DNA of 53,671 bases, taken from the IMG/VR virus record IMGVR_UViG_3300044756_000026, positions 1-53,671 of that record. The stretch is one strand, 5' to 3'. A model generated the notes under the pieces. That model saw only the letters and a program-made list of their open reading frames with translations. It made no database searches and had not been told where the DNA came from. Source of the DNA: a virus. The position numbers and the translations under genes were made by a program. Below, piece after piece: positions 41,885 through 49,019 of the stretch (positions within the stretch are counted from its first letter, which is position 1; every line of letters begins with the position of its first letter).

Positions 41885-42188
41885 ACATATGCCGCAGCTA
41901 CCACGCAAGCGGATACTCGGCGTATCATTCGATCAAGAACGAGTGACTGCCGGATCAATCGAGGTCGGCGACCACATCATGATGCCCGACCGCCCGACGA
42001 TGGTGATGCGTGTGGAAGATGTCATCCAGTACAAGAACACCGTTACCATTCGCGGCGTGCTGACTAACGGCTCGAAGCAGATGTTCAATCGTTTCCGCAT
42101 CGGACCAGTGCATCGTGTGGTGTGGCACAATCCAGAGTTCAAGGCAAAGCTTGATGCCATTATTGACGCAGGAGTAAAGGGTGAGTAA
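41874..42188 (+). CDS. Hypothetical beta-rich protein
   Basis: A 104-residue protein with an SH3- or Hint-like strand pattern (IEVGDHIMMPDRPTMVMRVE). GGAG precedes the ATG at 41874, which overlaps the upstream gene by 11 nt. No catalytic residues stand out. Confidence 0.65.
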   Translation: MALKHMPQLPRKRILGVSFDQERVTAGSIEVGDHIMMPDRPTMVMRVEDVIQYKNTVTIRGVLTNGSKQMFNRFRIGPVHRVVWHNPEFKAKLDAIIDAGVKGE

Positions 42189-42408
42189 TTTCGGAGTGCG
42201 CTGCGACGGGCGACACATCAAGACGAAGAAGGAACTGAGGGATCTGGTGAAAGCGGGCGTCGAGCTGTTCGCCTACGATACTTCGTCCTTTAGTAACCGC
42301 GGCGTCGTACGTGTCACGGAACTGTTGCCCGAAGACGTGATCGTCGGACCGGATCCGGATACGAAGCGATCGTGGTTCGCTAACTACAAGGACGGGAAAA
42401 TCGTATGA
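42181..42408 (+). CDS. Hypothetical small protein
   Basis: A 75-residue protein starting at GTG with AGGAG eight bases upstream, overlapping the previous gene by 8 nt. It has a helix (KTKKELRDLVKAGVELF) followed by strands, and is basic to neutral. Function unknown; it is part of a chain of coupled early genes. Confidence 0.6.
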   Translation: MSNFGVRCDGRHIKTKKELRDLVKAGVELFAYDTSSFSNRGVVRVTELLPEDVIVGPDPDTKRSWFANYKDGKIV

Positions 42409-42689
42409 ACTGCCCAGCGTGTGGGTTCGCTAACGATGCTTACGTGGAATACAAACAGGAGGGACCGGACGTTGACTCACGCGAACCTAGTAGTGGCGAC
42501 GCTCTCCTCTGCTATTCTTGTGCAGCAGTTCTTACGCTCAATGAGGAAGGCGAACTCGTGTACCCAACGCAGGAACAACGGATGCGATGGGTCCGAGAAC
42601 CTCTTGTCCAACAAGGAATCATCCAGCTGATGCTGCACATGACGATACATGAGCTGATCGCTGAGCAGGAAAGAACCCCGGGGGGGTAA
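42405..42689 (+). CDS. Zinc-ribbon protein
   Basis: A 94-residue protein with two CxxC knuckles (CPACG at residues 3-7 and CYSC near 36-39), a likely zinc ribbon, then a helical C-terminus (IQLMLHMTIHELIAEQE). It overlaps the previous gene by ATGA. It may bind nucleic acid or act as an adaptor; no specific function is visible. A run of seven G lies at its end. Confidence 0.65.
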   Translation: MNCPACGFANDAYVEYKQEGPDVDSREPSSGDALLCYSCAAVLTLNEEGELVYPTQEQRMRWVREPLVQQGIIQLMLHMTIHELIAEQERTPGG

Positions 42690-42748
42690 TTTAGGCTTTA
42701 CGTCCAAAAAAATCACAGAGAATTCTGAGACTTTGAAAGAAGAATAAT

Positions 42749-42997
42749 ATGCCTTTGAACGAGACCCAAGACGCGGTTATGTGCGAAGTCAAGGACGGCT
42801 ACCTGATCAATGTTCTCGCAATCCACGCAATTACACCTGACGATGAATTTATGGAGCCAAGTTCACGAATTTACCTTTCAAGTGGTTCAAAAATCTCTAT
42901 TGAAGGCATAACGCCACACCAGATTGTGGATCAGGTGATGACAACACTCCGCGAGGCACAAGCGATGATTCTGGGGAGGATTGAGTCTAGTGACTGA
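42749..42997 (+). CDS. Hypothetical small protein
   Basis: An 82-residue acidic protein: strands in the first 55 residues (YLINVLAIHAI, then RIYLSSGSKISIEG) and a C-terminal helix. GAAAGAAG precedes the ATG. It overlaps the following gene by 8 nt. No family recognised. Confidence 0.6.
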   Translation: MPLNETQDAVMCEVKDGYLINVLAIHAITPDDEFMEPSSRIYLSSGSKISIEGITPHQIVDQVMTTLREAQAMILGRIESSD

Positions 42998-43919
42998 GCG
43001 GAAGTCGGTACAATTCCGTATCGACGAGTCTCTTGCCGACATTGACGCCCTGATCGACGCACAGCTGGCTCAAGGTCCGGTTGACGACTACAATGTGGAC
43101 CGATACGACCACTGCCACTGGTGTGGGTACACATGGCACGGATTGCCGATCACCGAGCACATGCGCGAGATGCAGTCGTATGGTCAGATGTACGACGGCT
43201 ACAAGTACAGCGAAGACGATAGCGCATGGATCTGTCCTGGTTCTGACTACTATGGACCAATGCACGAGTCTGGTCACTGGAATAAGGAAGCGAGGGAACG
43301 TTGGGCTAATCGCCTCGCTGACTTTCCAGTCCCCCAAGACCGAGTCTTGTCAGATCAGTCTGGGTACTCACTTGCTGACCTTGAACTTCTTCGGAGTCGT
43401 GACCGATCGGTCGGGCTTTACCAACAGCGACGGACTGATTACAGCTACACTCGAACTCGTCGCACCCTCAAACGTTATCGCTTTGACCCCCCTGATTGGC
43501 GATCCTGGCGAATAAGCATGGAGCACGATCAGGACTTTGACGAGATCATGGGCTTCGGTAGTCCGTATCGTCAACTGCGGTCGAGTCGCACGTACTTGGA
43601 GATTGATTACGAGGGACGCTTGCAAGTGACTCATGGAATGCGCATTCCTGAGCAATTCATTTCAGAATGGACGTTGACAGGAACGCATCAAGATCAGGTG
43701 CTCTGGGCTCGGATGCGCACATGGAAAGTAGAGATCAAGCAAATCGTTCTGTACGCTCATACTCCGGAGCATCGTCTGGAGGAGCCGTCTCGACATGATG
43801 AGTCGCGTCGAGACAACGAACCACAGTATATTGATGTGGACACATATGACAATCCACTGGAGCTTGTGTGGTGGAACGATTTCTGGAAGGATTTGGGTGA
43901 TGCGCCGGAACAATCATGA
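42990..43919 (+). CDS. Hypothetical protein interrupted by a tail-gene-like segment
   Basis: A 309-codon frame. Residues 1-110 carry a plausible zinc site (HCHWCGYTWHG, then ICPGSDYYG). The middle (43,330-43,515) is Arg/Tyr-rich and unconvincing in this frame, while the +1 frame there reads like the N-terminal domain of the tail protein at 19,161. The last 133 codons (from ATG 43518, HDQDFDEIMGFGSPYRQL onward) look genuine and could be a separate gene. GGGAGG lies before TTG 42981 and GTG 42990; GTG is chosen. This may be two genes flanking an insertion. Confidence 0.5.
   Translation: MTERKSVQFRIDESLADIDALIDAQLAQGPVDDYNVDRYDHCHWCGYTWHGLPITEHMREMQSYGQMYDGYKYSEDDSAWICPGSDYYGPMHESGHWNKEARERWANRLADFPVPQDRVLSDQSGYSLADLELLRSRDRSVGLYQQRRTDYSYTRTRRTLKRYRFDPPDWRSWRISMEHDQDFDEIMGFGSPYRQLRSSRTYLEIDYEGRLQVTHGMRIPEQFISEWTLTGTHQDQVLWARMRTWKVEIKQIVLYAHTPEHRLEEPSRHDESRRDNEPQYIDVDTYDNPLELVWWNDFWKDLGDAPEQS
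43330..43515 (+). pseudogene. Fragment of tail protein N-terminal domain (+1 frame)
   Basis: In the frame offset by +1 from the surrounding ORF, the translation aligns with residues 10-60 of the tail protein at 19,161: LG at the same spacing, then NFFGVVTD against SFFGHVTD, then ITATLEL against VVATLEI, then LIGDPGE against LIGPQGIPG, after which it stops (TAA 43513-43515). DNA identity is low, so it derives from a diverged relative, not a recent local copy. There is no start codon with a ribosome-binding site. The match is by eye. Confidence 0.55.
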
Positions 43920-44355
43920 GATAAGGGACGCTGAGAACGACATTCTTGGGTATACGCCTTCACGATTCGTCACGGCGTATCACGAGTTAATTTCTTCTTG
44001 CATGCTAATGGCGTCCAGTGGCGACCAGGAACCCAATACGCGCATCGCAACGCCAAAACGCAAATACAGCACACACACAGGAGGGCTCAGGGACGAAGCT
44101 TCAATGAGATTTAAAGCATGGGTCGATAGAGAGCTACGTGTACTAGCTCGAGACATGGAAGCATTCATACATGCGCGCGGCGCCGAACGTGAGTACATGA
44201 GAGCACGCGCTGATTTGAAGTGCAAAGGCTGCGGAAAGTATGTGCAGTGGCACTGGCATTTCTGCGCCTGGTGTGGGCACGTCATGGTGCATACCATGGA
44301 CACGCTCCGGACCAGGAACGAAGAACGATTGGGAATCATATCGAACGGTGAGTGA
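43900..44355 (+). CDS. Zinc-ribbon protein
   Basis: A 151-residue protein. The N-terminal part is helical, a basic middle follows, and a four-cysteine ribbon lies near residues 110-130 (CKGCGKYVQWHWHFCAWCGH) with extra His residues. The ATG at 43900 has GGAAGG upstream and overlaps the previous ORF by 20 nt. It is probably a nucleic-acid-binding or adaptor protein. Confidence 0.65.
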   Translation: MRRNNHEIRDAENDILGYTPSRFVTAYHELISSCMLMASSGDQEPNTRIATPKRKYSTHTGGLRDEASMRFKAWVDRELRVLARDMEAFIHARGAEREYMRARADLKCKGCGKYVQWHWHFCAWCGHVMVHTMDTLRTRNEERLGIISNGE

Positions 44356-44358
44356 GAT

Positions 44359-44520
44359 GTGGACTGGTTACAAGGTCTGGCATTGATCGCAACATTAGTC
44401 GGAACCTTTGAGTTCGGAAGAGTCAGAGGATGGGAGAAAGGATATAGTTATGCCTGGAAAGAAATATCGCTCTATCAAGAAACCAAAGATGTACGAGGGC
44501 CTAAGGAAGAAGGGGTTTAG
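44359..44520 (+). CDS. Possible small membrane-associated protein
   Basis: A 53-residue frame from GTG, three bases after the previous stop codon. The N-terminal helix WLQGLALIATLVGTFEFG is hydrophobic enough for membrane insertion, followed by a basic/aromatic region (GWEKGYSYAWKE). It overlaps the better-supported small basic gene at 44,450 by 71 nt, which lowers confidence. Confidence 0.4.
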   Translation: MDWLQGLALIATLVGTFEFGRVRGWEKGYSYAWKEISLYQETKDVRGPKEEGV

Positions 44521-44575
44521 CAAGTCGTCAGCGGCAAAGATCAGCAATGCTAAGTCAAAGAAAAAGAAGAAATGA
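44450..44575 (+). CDS. Small basic protein (DUF7218-like fragment pattern)
   Basis: A 41-residue, very basic protein. Its wording (SIKKPKMYEGLRKKGFSKSS, then AAKISNAKS and a Lys tail) matches a short motif I associate with DUF7218-type actinobacterial proteins (KNPK-YEALR-KGMSKSRAARI). AGAAAGGA lies 7 nt before the ATG. It overlaps the next gene by ATGA. Function unknown; it is likely to bind nucleic acid. Confidence 0.6.
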   Translation: MPGKKYRSIKKPKMYEGLRKKGFSKSSAAKISNAKSKKKKK

Positions 44576-44667
44576 CCACGTTCTGGGCATCGGTGATCGT
44601 CAGTATCTTGGCAGGTGGTACTACCGGATTCATAGTCACATGGCTTTCCATCCGGTTCCGCCGCTGA
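44572..44667 (+). CDS. Tiny single-pass membrane protein
   Basis: A 31-residue protein that is one transmembrane helix (FWASVIVSILAGGTTGFIVT) ending in a basic IRFRR tail, coupled by ATGA to the upstream basic gene and overlapping the next gene by 28 nt. Size and topology resemble small phage membrane peptides, including minimal holin-like or antirestriction/exclusion proteins; the sequence cannot distinguish these. Confidence 0.5.
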   Translation: MTTFWASVIVSILAGGTTGFIVTWLSIRFRR

Positions 44668-44930
44668 ACTTTCCGCCTCGTCCGTTCGAGGCGTTCACAC
44701 AGTGCCCGCGTTGCGAGTACATGGGTTACGCTTTCCTCAGACCCCTGTTGCGTGTGGTTCACCATGGGCCGATCAAGCGGTTGGACAACGGTGACGGTAC
44801 GACGACTGAAATCCACGCGTTCGGAGATACGTGGGATTCATATCATGAAGTCGATCCAGCAGTAGAGAAGCCGAGCACGATAGAACGTCAATGTCAAGTA
44901 TGCCACTATAGATGGGAACAATTACCATGA
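44640..44930 (+). CDS. Zinc-finger-like protein
   Basis: A 96-residue protein with two well-separated Cys pairs, CPRC near residue 22 and CQVCHYRW near the C-terminus, joined by a Pro-rich start and a central polar region. This is a likely zinc ribbon. It overlaps the membrane peptide at its start and the next gene by ATGA. Confidence 0.6.
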   Translation: MAFHPVPPLNFPPRPFEAFTQCPRCEYMGYAFLRPLLRVVHHGPIKRLDNGDGTTTEIHAFGDTWDSYHEVDPAVEKPSTIERQCQVCHYRWEQLP

Positions 44931-45169
44931 CCGAGAAAGCACCTCCTGGCGGAGGTACAATAGAAGCTAAACTCTGGTTCAAAACTGAATGTGGGCAATG
45001 CTCGGGTCAACAGGAGGATGGATCAGTAGCTTTACATTGGGATGAAGATTCGTCGTATGCTGAGGATTTTGCGGTGGCTCATGTTAACGCTAATGCTGAT
45101 CACGTGGTGACTATCACTACTCAGGTACTGATTCTTCCACCGGAGGCTCGTCAGTCGTCTCTTGATTGA
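44927..45169 (+). CDS. Hypothetical small protein with CxxC
   Basis: An 80-residue protein with a central ECGQCSG, acidic flanks, and alternating hydrophobic residues near the C-terminus (HVVTITTQVLILPP). The two cysteines could bind metal with partners or be redox active. It is coupled to the previous gene by ATGA. No family recognised. Confidence 0.6.
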   Translation: MTEKAPPGGGTIEAKLWFKTECGQCSGQQEDGSVALHWDEDSSYAEDFAVAHVNANADHVVTITTQVLILPPEARQSSLD

Positions 45170-45284
45170 CGAATGGTTCAGCATCGGGTTCGCCGTGTGT
45201 TCGGCGGTATTCTACGCAGCTTGGGCAAAAGCAATTTTCGTGGTAATGCGTCATTTCTTCGGACATTGCAGCTTCCTTTCGTGA
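45162..45284 (+). CDS. Possible tiny membrane protein (TTG start)
   Basis: A 40-residue frame from TTG overlapping the previous stop codon; it reads as one hydrophobic helix (FAVCSAVFYAAWAKAIFVVM) with flanking charges. There is no good ribbon of upstream ribosome-binding sequence (GGAGG is 15 nt away). If it is not a gene, 45,170-45,341 is an intergenic region with the promoter at 45,297. Confidence 0.3.
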   Translation: MIDEWFSIGFAVCSAVFYAAWAKAIFVVMRHFFGHCSFLS

Positions 45285-45296
45285 GAACCATTACGA

Positions 45297-45302
45297 TACG
45301 AT
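45297..45302 (+). promoter_or_regulatory. -10 box, promoter family copy 3
   Basis: TACGAT (45297-45302), preceded by an overlapping TACGAT (45292-45297), six bases, then an ACACACGACGAA-type leader before the ATG at 45342. No good -35 box is visible; the -10 and leader match the family. Confidence 0.55.
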
Positions 45303-45341
45303 TGTAACGCACGCATTACACACGACGAATGGATCTTACAA

Positions 45342-45608
45342 ATGAAATGTCCAGAATGTGATAGCGACAATGTTCAGCTAACGCAATTCATCGAGGACCC
45401 GCCAATTGATATTCCATGTAAAACAGAAGGGTATGCGGATGAAGTTCATTGTCTCGATTGCATGGGAGTGTTCGTACCTGACAAACTGAAGAAAGTTTGG
45501 ATCAAATCGCATCTCGCTGATGTACCAATCGAAGGCAACATCGACGATGCGGATACGTTGCGACAACTCCTAGAAAAGAAACTGGAATCTTTGGACGATG
45601 ACGATTGA
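45342..45608 (+). CDS. Zinc-ribbon protein
   Basis: An 88-residue protein with CPEC at residues 3-6 and CLDC near 37-40, a classic zinc ribbon, followed by an acidic helical tail ending in Asp repeats. It is the first gene of a transcription unit following the -10 box at 45,297. It overlaps the next gene by 11 nt. Confidence 0.68.
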   Translation: MKCPECDSDNVQLTQFIEDPPIDIPCKTEGYADEVHCLDCMGVFVPDKLKKVWIKSHLADVPIEGNIDDADTLRQLLEKKLESLDDDD

Positions 45609-45924
45609 CAAACGCCTGCGTCGGCAACAACGCAAGGCGCAGAAAACGGAAGACAACTCGTGGGGCGGGTACGCGGGTCGTTCGTTAGGTGAGATCATCG
45701 CCGAGGAAGCGGACAAGCGATTCGTCAAACGCAAAGGCGGAGACATGTCCGTCGAGAACGAATGGGAAATGCGAGGCGTGTTGCTCGCACTATCCATTCT
45801 GCGTGGGTCGTCGGTCAATGAAGAAATAAGGCGAATGAAAGGAAGAGTAAAGCATGGCGAAGCCGAAGTCGATACAAGCAGAGGCACGCAAGTACGGAAA
45901 GTCCGTCGCCGCGTACCTGAATGA
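45598..45924 (+). CDS. Hypothetical basic protein
   Basis: A 108-residue basic protein with an Arg/Lys/Gln-rich N-terminus, a helical middle (LGEIIAEEADKRFVKRK) and a short hydrophobic helix (MRGVLLALSILRG). The last 24 codons overlap the next gene and are Arg/Val-rich. No family recognised. Confidence 0.6.
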   Translation: MTIDKRLRRQQRKAQKTEDNSWGGYAGRSLGEIIAEEADKRFVKRKGGDMSVENEWEMRGVLLALSILRGSSVNEEIRRMKGRVKHGEAEVDTSRGTQVRKVRRRVPE

Positions 45925-46141
45925 CAAGACGAAGAAAGGAGCATTCAATGCTGGTGTGGTGTGGAACGATGACGACGTAGCCACTATCGTTCAGATGATT
46001 GAGAACGACAGCACCACCTTCGATATGGCGATCACGCTCGGTCGTACGTACTACGGCGCGCTCAACGCACGCGCACACATCGGTTTTGCAATGCGGCACT
46101 CAGACGTGATCTGGGGCACCATGACGAAAGGCAAGAAGTGA
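45854..46141 (+). CDS. Putative helix-turn-helix protein (SANT/Myb-like spacing)
   Basis: A 95-residue protein. The core W-N-D-D-D-VATIVQMI, then MAITLGRTYYGALNARA, fits the phage DNA-binding pattern in which a W/D start, an acidic first helix and a LGRT-x-x-G-x-x-N recognition helix recur. GAAAGGAAGAG precedes the ATG. It is probably a DNA-binding regulator, or a partner of the HNH protein encoded nearby. Confidence 0.65.
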   Translation: MAKPKSIQAEARKYGKSVAAYLNDKTKKGAFNAGVVWNDDDVATIVQMIENDSTTFDMAITLGRTYYGALNARAHIGFAMRHSDVIWGTMTKGKK

Positions 46142-46317
46142 TACACACTGGCGATTACGTCAAGGTGAATCCAATGTCGAAGGTATACAAGGTCAAGGCA
46201 GTATACGGCGACAGTCTCCAGCTTACGATTGCACCCGACCATCCAGACGGGGCAAAGTATGACCGCAATTTCTGGACAACAAGAGATAAGGTGATTGAAG
46301 TTGAAGCAATACGTTGA
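46138..46317 (+). CDS. Small beta-rich protein
   Basis: A 59-residue protein starting at GTG overlapping the previous stop codon (GTGA). The sequence alternates like a small SH3 or KOW barrel (IHTGDYVKVNPMSKVYKVKA). It overlaps the next gene by 17 nt. Although short, its clean codon pattern and position in the coupled chain support a real gene. Function unknown. Confidence 0.6.
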   Translation: MIHTGDYVKVNPMSKVYKVKAVYGDSLQLTIAPDHPDGAKYDRNFWTTRDKVIEVEAIR

Positions 46318-46657
46318 CGGCACCCTCGAGGGCAGCCCTGAAGAATTAGCCGCATACAAGCACATCGACGCGATGCTCGCGCGCAAGAACAAGCCGGCAC
46401 CGAAGGCAATAGAAGCGAAGAAGGCACCGGTAAAAAAAGAACGCTCGAAGAATAGAGTATCGTCGGACGCGATCCTACTCTTCATTGAAGAACGCGAGGG
46501 GGCGACTGCTGCGGATATAGCTGAACAATTCCCCGGGCTCCCCCGAAAGGCAGCGTACAACAGACTATATCAACTGAGAAAGCAAAACAAACTCTGGTTG
46601 ACGGATCGTGGTGTGTTCAAGCTCGAGCGAAACAATGCCGAAAAAGCAGCGACGTAG
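46301..46657 (+). CDS. Winged helix-turn-helix protein
   Basis: A protein of about 118 residues. A Lys/Ala/Pro-rich linker (residues 25-55) precedes a C-terminal winged helix: SSDAILLFIEEREGATAADI, then RKAAYNRLYQLRKQNKL and a wing ending in GVFKL. This MarR/IclR-like layout implies DNA binding. The start codon is TTG at 46301 or 46295, both overlapping the previous gene. It overlaps the HNH gene by 23 nt. Confidence 0.68.
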   Translation: MKQYVDGTLEGSPEELAAYKHIDAMLARKNKPAPKAIEAKKAPVKKERSKNRVSSDAILLFIEEREGATAADIAEQFPGLPRKAAYNRLYQLRKQNKLWLTDRGVFKLERNNAEKAAT

Positions 46658-47015
46658 TTGGACCCGTCCCGGACTGTCGGATGCTGCTGCACAACGCCGA
46701 TGGTCCGGGATACGGGCGTCTGTATTAAACCGTGACAAACACTTGTGTCAGGCGAAGTTGTGGTGTTGTACGATTAAAGCGGAGGAGGTACATCATGTCT
46801 ACGCACGTTTCCGCAACCGCGATAACGTGGATGACAGGAAGTCGAACCTCATGTCTGTGTGCAAGAACTGTCACGAGATTCTCACGACGAACGACGTTGT
46901 GGCTGAACGTGAAATGAAGAAGTGGTTGGCGCACGTGGAAAAGATGAAGTTCTCGGATGCTCCGGGAATTCTGAAGAAAGGTGAAAAGTACGATGGTCGA
47001 CATGCCGAAGGTTAA
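46635..47015 (+). CDS. HNH endonuclease
   Basis: A 126-residue HNH nuclease. Two CxxC-type pairs (CQAKLWCC and CKNCHE) frame the catalytic segment HHVYAR and NLMSVC, the usual H-N-H order with structural zinc. A basic N-terminus precedes it. In many HK97-like phages an HNH protein beside the terminase aids DNA cutting at packaging; here it lies about 6.7 kb from the right end, so it could instead be a free-standing nuclease. It overlaps its upstream neighbour. Confidence 0.88.
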   Translation: MPKKQRRSWTRPGLSDAAAQRRWSGIRASVLNRDKHLCQAKLWCCTIKAEEVHHVYARFRNRDNVDDRKSNLMSVCKNCHEILTTNDVVAEREMKKWLAHVEKMKFSDAPGILKKGEKYDGRHAEG

Positions 47016-47169
47016 GAAGCTCACTGCTGACATTGAAGCCGTGTTGGTGGCACATCAGCACACGCGGCAGATCTATCCAGGACGTTGTACCTGTGATGCG
47101 CTCAAGCCGCGCAACCCGGAGCAGTGGCGTCGGCATCTCGCCATTCAACTCAGGAAAGTGATGACGTGA
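46993..47169 (+). CDS. Hypothetical small protein
   Basis: A 58-residue protein (VDMPKVKKLTADIEAVLVAH, then CTCD and RRHLAIQLRKVM). Short actinophage proteins with this helix / CxC / helix layout are common, but their function is unknown. AAAGG precedes the ATG at 46993; a GTG at 46981 is also in frame. It overlaps the HNH gene by 23 nt. Confidence 0.6.
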   Translation: MVDMPKVKKLTADIEAVLVAHQHTRQIYPGRCTCDALKPRNPEQWRRHLAIQLRKVMT

Positions 47170-47173
47170 TGAG

Positions 47174-47281
47174 ATGTTGGCACACTCCGTTCTGGAACTG
47201 TTCTTAGTATTCGACTGCGGTGTAGGTGTGGGAGTGTTCGTTGTCTGGCTCGGATTCTGGTGGGGGAAGCGGCGAAAGTGA
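47174..47281 (+). CDS. Tiny membrane protein
   Basis: A 35-residue protein with a single strong transmembrane helix (VGVGVFVVWLGFWWG) and a basic GKRRK end, starting 4 nt after the previous stop codon. It could be a minimal holin or other membrane peptide; no holin was found next to the lysins. The ribosome-binding site is weak. Confidence 0.5.
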   Translation: MLAHSVLELFLVFDCGVGVGVFVVWLGFWWGKRRK

Positions 47282-47340
47282 GGACGCGTCCGTACACCAT
47301 GGGCTAAACCCAGGACGTGTACTTCTCACCATAGGCCGAT
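47278..47340 (+). repeat. Dispersed repeat copy B, double
   Basis: GTGAGGACGCG at 47278 begins a partial copy with CACCATGGGC (47295-47304). A full copy follows at about 47,311-47,340 (GGACGTGTACTTCTCACC, then ATAGGCCGA), very close to copy D at 52,778-52,803. Confidence 0.65.
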
Positions 47341-47505
47341 GTGGTTCCAAAATGCGGGTATCAGCAGCGCACACGATGGCCAGCACGGCCTATACGGCCA
47401 CATACATCATATATATGCGCGATGCGCGCGCGATCCTGAATGGTGGCTTAAAGTGGTAGCGGCATTGGGATGACGTGACTCAGCTTAATGACATATAATC
47501 GCGTT
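47282..47505. other. Non-coding region with repeats and promoter
   Basis: No credible gene in 224 bp. It contains repeat copy B, an AT-rich ATATATAT stretch near 47,410, GCGCGATGCGCGCGCGATC (47,417-47,435), the element AAAGTGGTAGCGGCATT (47,450-47,466) shared with 50,600, and the promoter for the gene at 47,506. Confidence 0.6.
47470..47499 (+). promoter_or_regulatory. Promoter, family copy 4 (leaderless gene)
   Basis: TGACATATAAT, with TATAAT at 47494-47499 and a weak -35 (ATGACG, 47470-47475) 18 bp upstream. The ATG of the next gene begins seven bases after the box, exactly where transcription should start. Confidence 0.75.
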
Positions 47506-47850
47506 ATGACGAACACACGAACCGAACGCACGAAATACCTGGATCCCATCATCACGGAGTTCAGCTTGTATGACATGTCAGCCGCCGATGAATCTGACCC
47601 CGATCCAATCTACGTCGATGCGCGCAATGCCTCCGACCACATCGGCGGAATGATCTCTTTGCGTAATCACATCGCGTACAACGAACTCCGCCTGATCGAA
47701 CAAAAGGAATGGGGTTCGCACGACGAGGCACGTTACGAATTGTGGAACGTGGGTGTGCCCGTTGCTATCCTGTGCCTCGCAACGATGCCGCGCGACGTGT
47801 ACGAAGAAGCCAACGCCCCCGAACAGTTCGCCGACCTCGAAGGAGAATAA
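47506..47850 (+). CDS. Hypothetical protein, leaderless, ESDPDP family
   Basis: A 114-residue acidic protein. An ADESDPDPIYV segment is shared with the protein at 50,656 (SEESDPDPVHH), and the surrounding helical pattern also matches, so the two are diverged paralogs. The start is set by the promoter: an upstream in-frame ATG at 47488 lies at the -10 box and cannot be transcribed. No ribosome-binding site is needed for a leaderless mRNA. Function unknown. Confidence 0.7.
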   Translation: MTNTRTERTKYLDPIITEFSLYDMSAADESDPDPIYVDARNASDHIGGMISLRNHIAYNELRLIEQKEWGSHDEARYELWNVGVPVAILCLATMPRDVYEEANAPEQFADLEGE

Positions 47851-47854
47851 CGAC

Positions 47855-48040
47855 ATGGACATGGTACGCATCGAAGGCAAGCAGCTCGAGAACCTGATCG
47901 ACACGTTGACGCGATACAAGGAGGCAACGGGTCGTGATCCGTATCTCCTCCGTATCGCATGGCAAGGCGAATCCGTGTTGATGAAGGTCAACGAAGGATT
48001 GTGGTCCGCTCCGATGGGAACGAAACAGGAGGCATATTAA
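47855..48040 (+). CDS. Small hypothetical protein
   Basis: A 61-residue protein (helix then strands; DTLTRYKEATGRDPYLLRIA in its centre). AAGGAG at 47840 precedes the ATG. Not recognised. Confidence 0.62.
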   Translation: MDMVRIEGKQLENLIDTLTRYKEATGRDPYLLRIAWQGESVLMKVNEGLWSAPMGTKQEAY

Positions 48041-48042
48041 TC

Positions 48043-48204
48043 ATGGGATATTACGAACCCGATGAGGTTGACGAATGTCCGTGCGCGAACGATGAGCCGT
48101 GTTGGGCACATCCCGATCTCGAACGATGGGCAGCTCTGTTCCAAGAAGTCCCGAACGATTACGACGAGGAATCAAGATTCATCAGAGAAGAGGCGATGAC
48201 GTGA
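48043..48204 (+). CDS. Small Cys-containing acidic protein
   Basis: A 53-residue protein with ECPCANDEPCWAHPDLERW, a three-Cys/His cluster that could bind metal, and an acidic helical end. AGGAGG precedes the ATG at 48043. It overlaps the next gene by 4 nt. Confidence 0.65.
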   Translation: MGYYEPDEVDECPCANDEPCWAHPDLERWAALFQEVPNDYDEESRFIREEAMT

Positions 48205-48647
48205 ACACGACGCGGAGATGTACGCAATGCGGAGAGTTGTGTGAGCTGCTCGATGATGCGAGGATGTGGACCGAACTGTTATCCAATTGTCACACCGCTC
48301 CCGTCGTGTGGGATAGACCGCATGTGACAGGCGATCACTTAGCCGCCATCAACATGATCGCCATTCTCCAACCGTTGTGCGCACAGTTCTCGCGCGATCA
48401 CGGAAACGTTCCGTTGAAATACAATCCGTATTTCTCGATGATGGAAGGATTGGAAGAGAAACTGCCTGATGAGGCAAAGAGTTACCACTGCAAGGTACAC
48501 GGGTGGAACGCGATATTGACCACGAAGCGGAACAAGGACACCATTCCGTATTCGGAAGGTGACGTCGAATGCGCGGCGTGCCTCGAGCAAGATGAGACCG
48601 CACATGATACCTGTGTGTGGGGACAGGAGATTGACGACAAATCATGA
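48201..48647 (+). CDS. Hypothetical Cys-rich protein
   Basis: A 148-residue protein with a GTG start overlapping the previous stop codon. Cys sites CTQCGELC (residues 7-14), CKVHGW and CAACLE suggest one or two zinc sites; the centre is helical (LAAINMIAILQPLCAQF). No recognised family. Confidence 0.65.
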   Translation: MNTTRRCTQCGELCELLDDARMWTELLSNCHTAPVVWDRPHVTGDHLAAINMIAILQPLCAQFSRDHGNVPLKYNPYFSMMEGLEEKLPDEAKSYHCKVHGWNAILTTKRNKDTIPYSEGDVECAACLEQDETAHDTCVWGQEIDDKS

Positions 48648-48940
48648 ACGACCGCGAAATGCTCTCAACCAAGATGCGGCGTACCACGTCGTGGAAACAC
48701 ATCGCAGCCCGTGATGCAACGATTCCCGACATGCCGCACGTCGGCTCCATGTTGTTCACGCGTACGTGGTACAACGAGAGGGATGCGCGTGTGATCGTGG
48801 GTGAGTTCGACCAAGACAAAGGATTCTTTGCAGCTCGCATGTATCACGCGGAAAAGGGACTGTCGTACGGCGTACGTGATCAGGAAGTAGCCGGCGCGTA
48901 CGTCATGTCGCAGGTCCTCGAGTGGATAGGTGAATCCTAA
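48644..48940 (+). CDS. Hypothetical protein
   Basis: A 98-residue protein coupled to the previous gene by ATGA. Strand/helix alternation (SMLFTRTWYNERDARVIVGE) gives a compact alpha/beta look; no cysteines or membrane segment. Unknown function. It is the last gene before the promoter at 48,958. Confidence 0.62.
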   Translation: MNDREMLSTKMRRTTSWKHIAARDATIPDMPHVGSMLFTRTWYNERDARVIVGEFDQDKGFFAARMYHAEKGLSYGVRDQEVAGAYVMSQVLEWIGES

Positions 48941-48957
48941 ACCAGTTCCGTACGAGG

Positions 48958-48987
48958 TTGAACAATCTGAGCTGTTTACGATATAAT
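48958..48987 (+). promoter_or_regulatory. Promoter, family copy 5
   Basis: TTGAAC (48958-48963), 18 bp, TATAAT (48982-48987), GACGCG, then the leader AACGCACACACACGAAAGGA and the ATG at 49020. Confidence 0.85.
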
Positions 48988-49019
48988 GACGCGAACGCAC
49001 ACACACGAAAGGAACGCAC

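Noticed and set aside
43081-43515. A complete 144-residue gene in the +1 frame
   Set aside because: Only the last 60 codons look like protein; the first part is the out-of-frame shadow of the 42,990 gene, so it is treated as a fragment.
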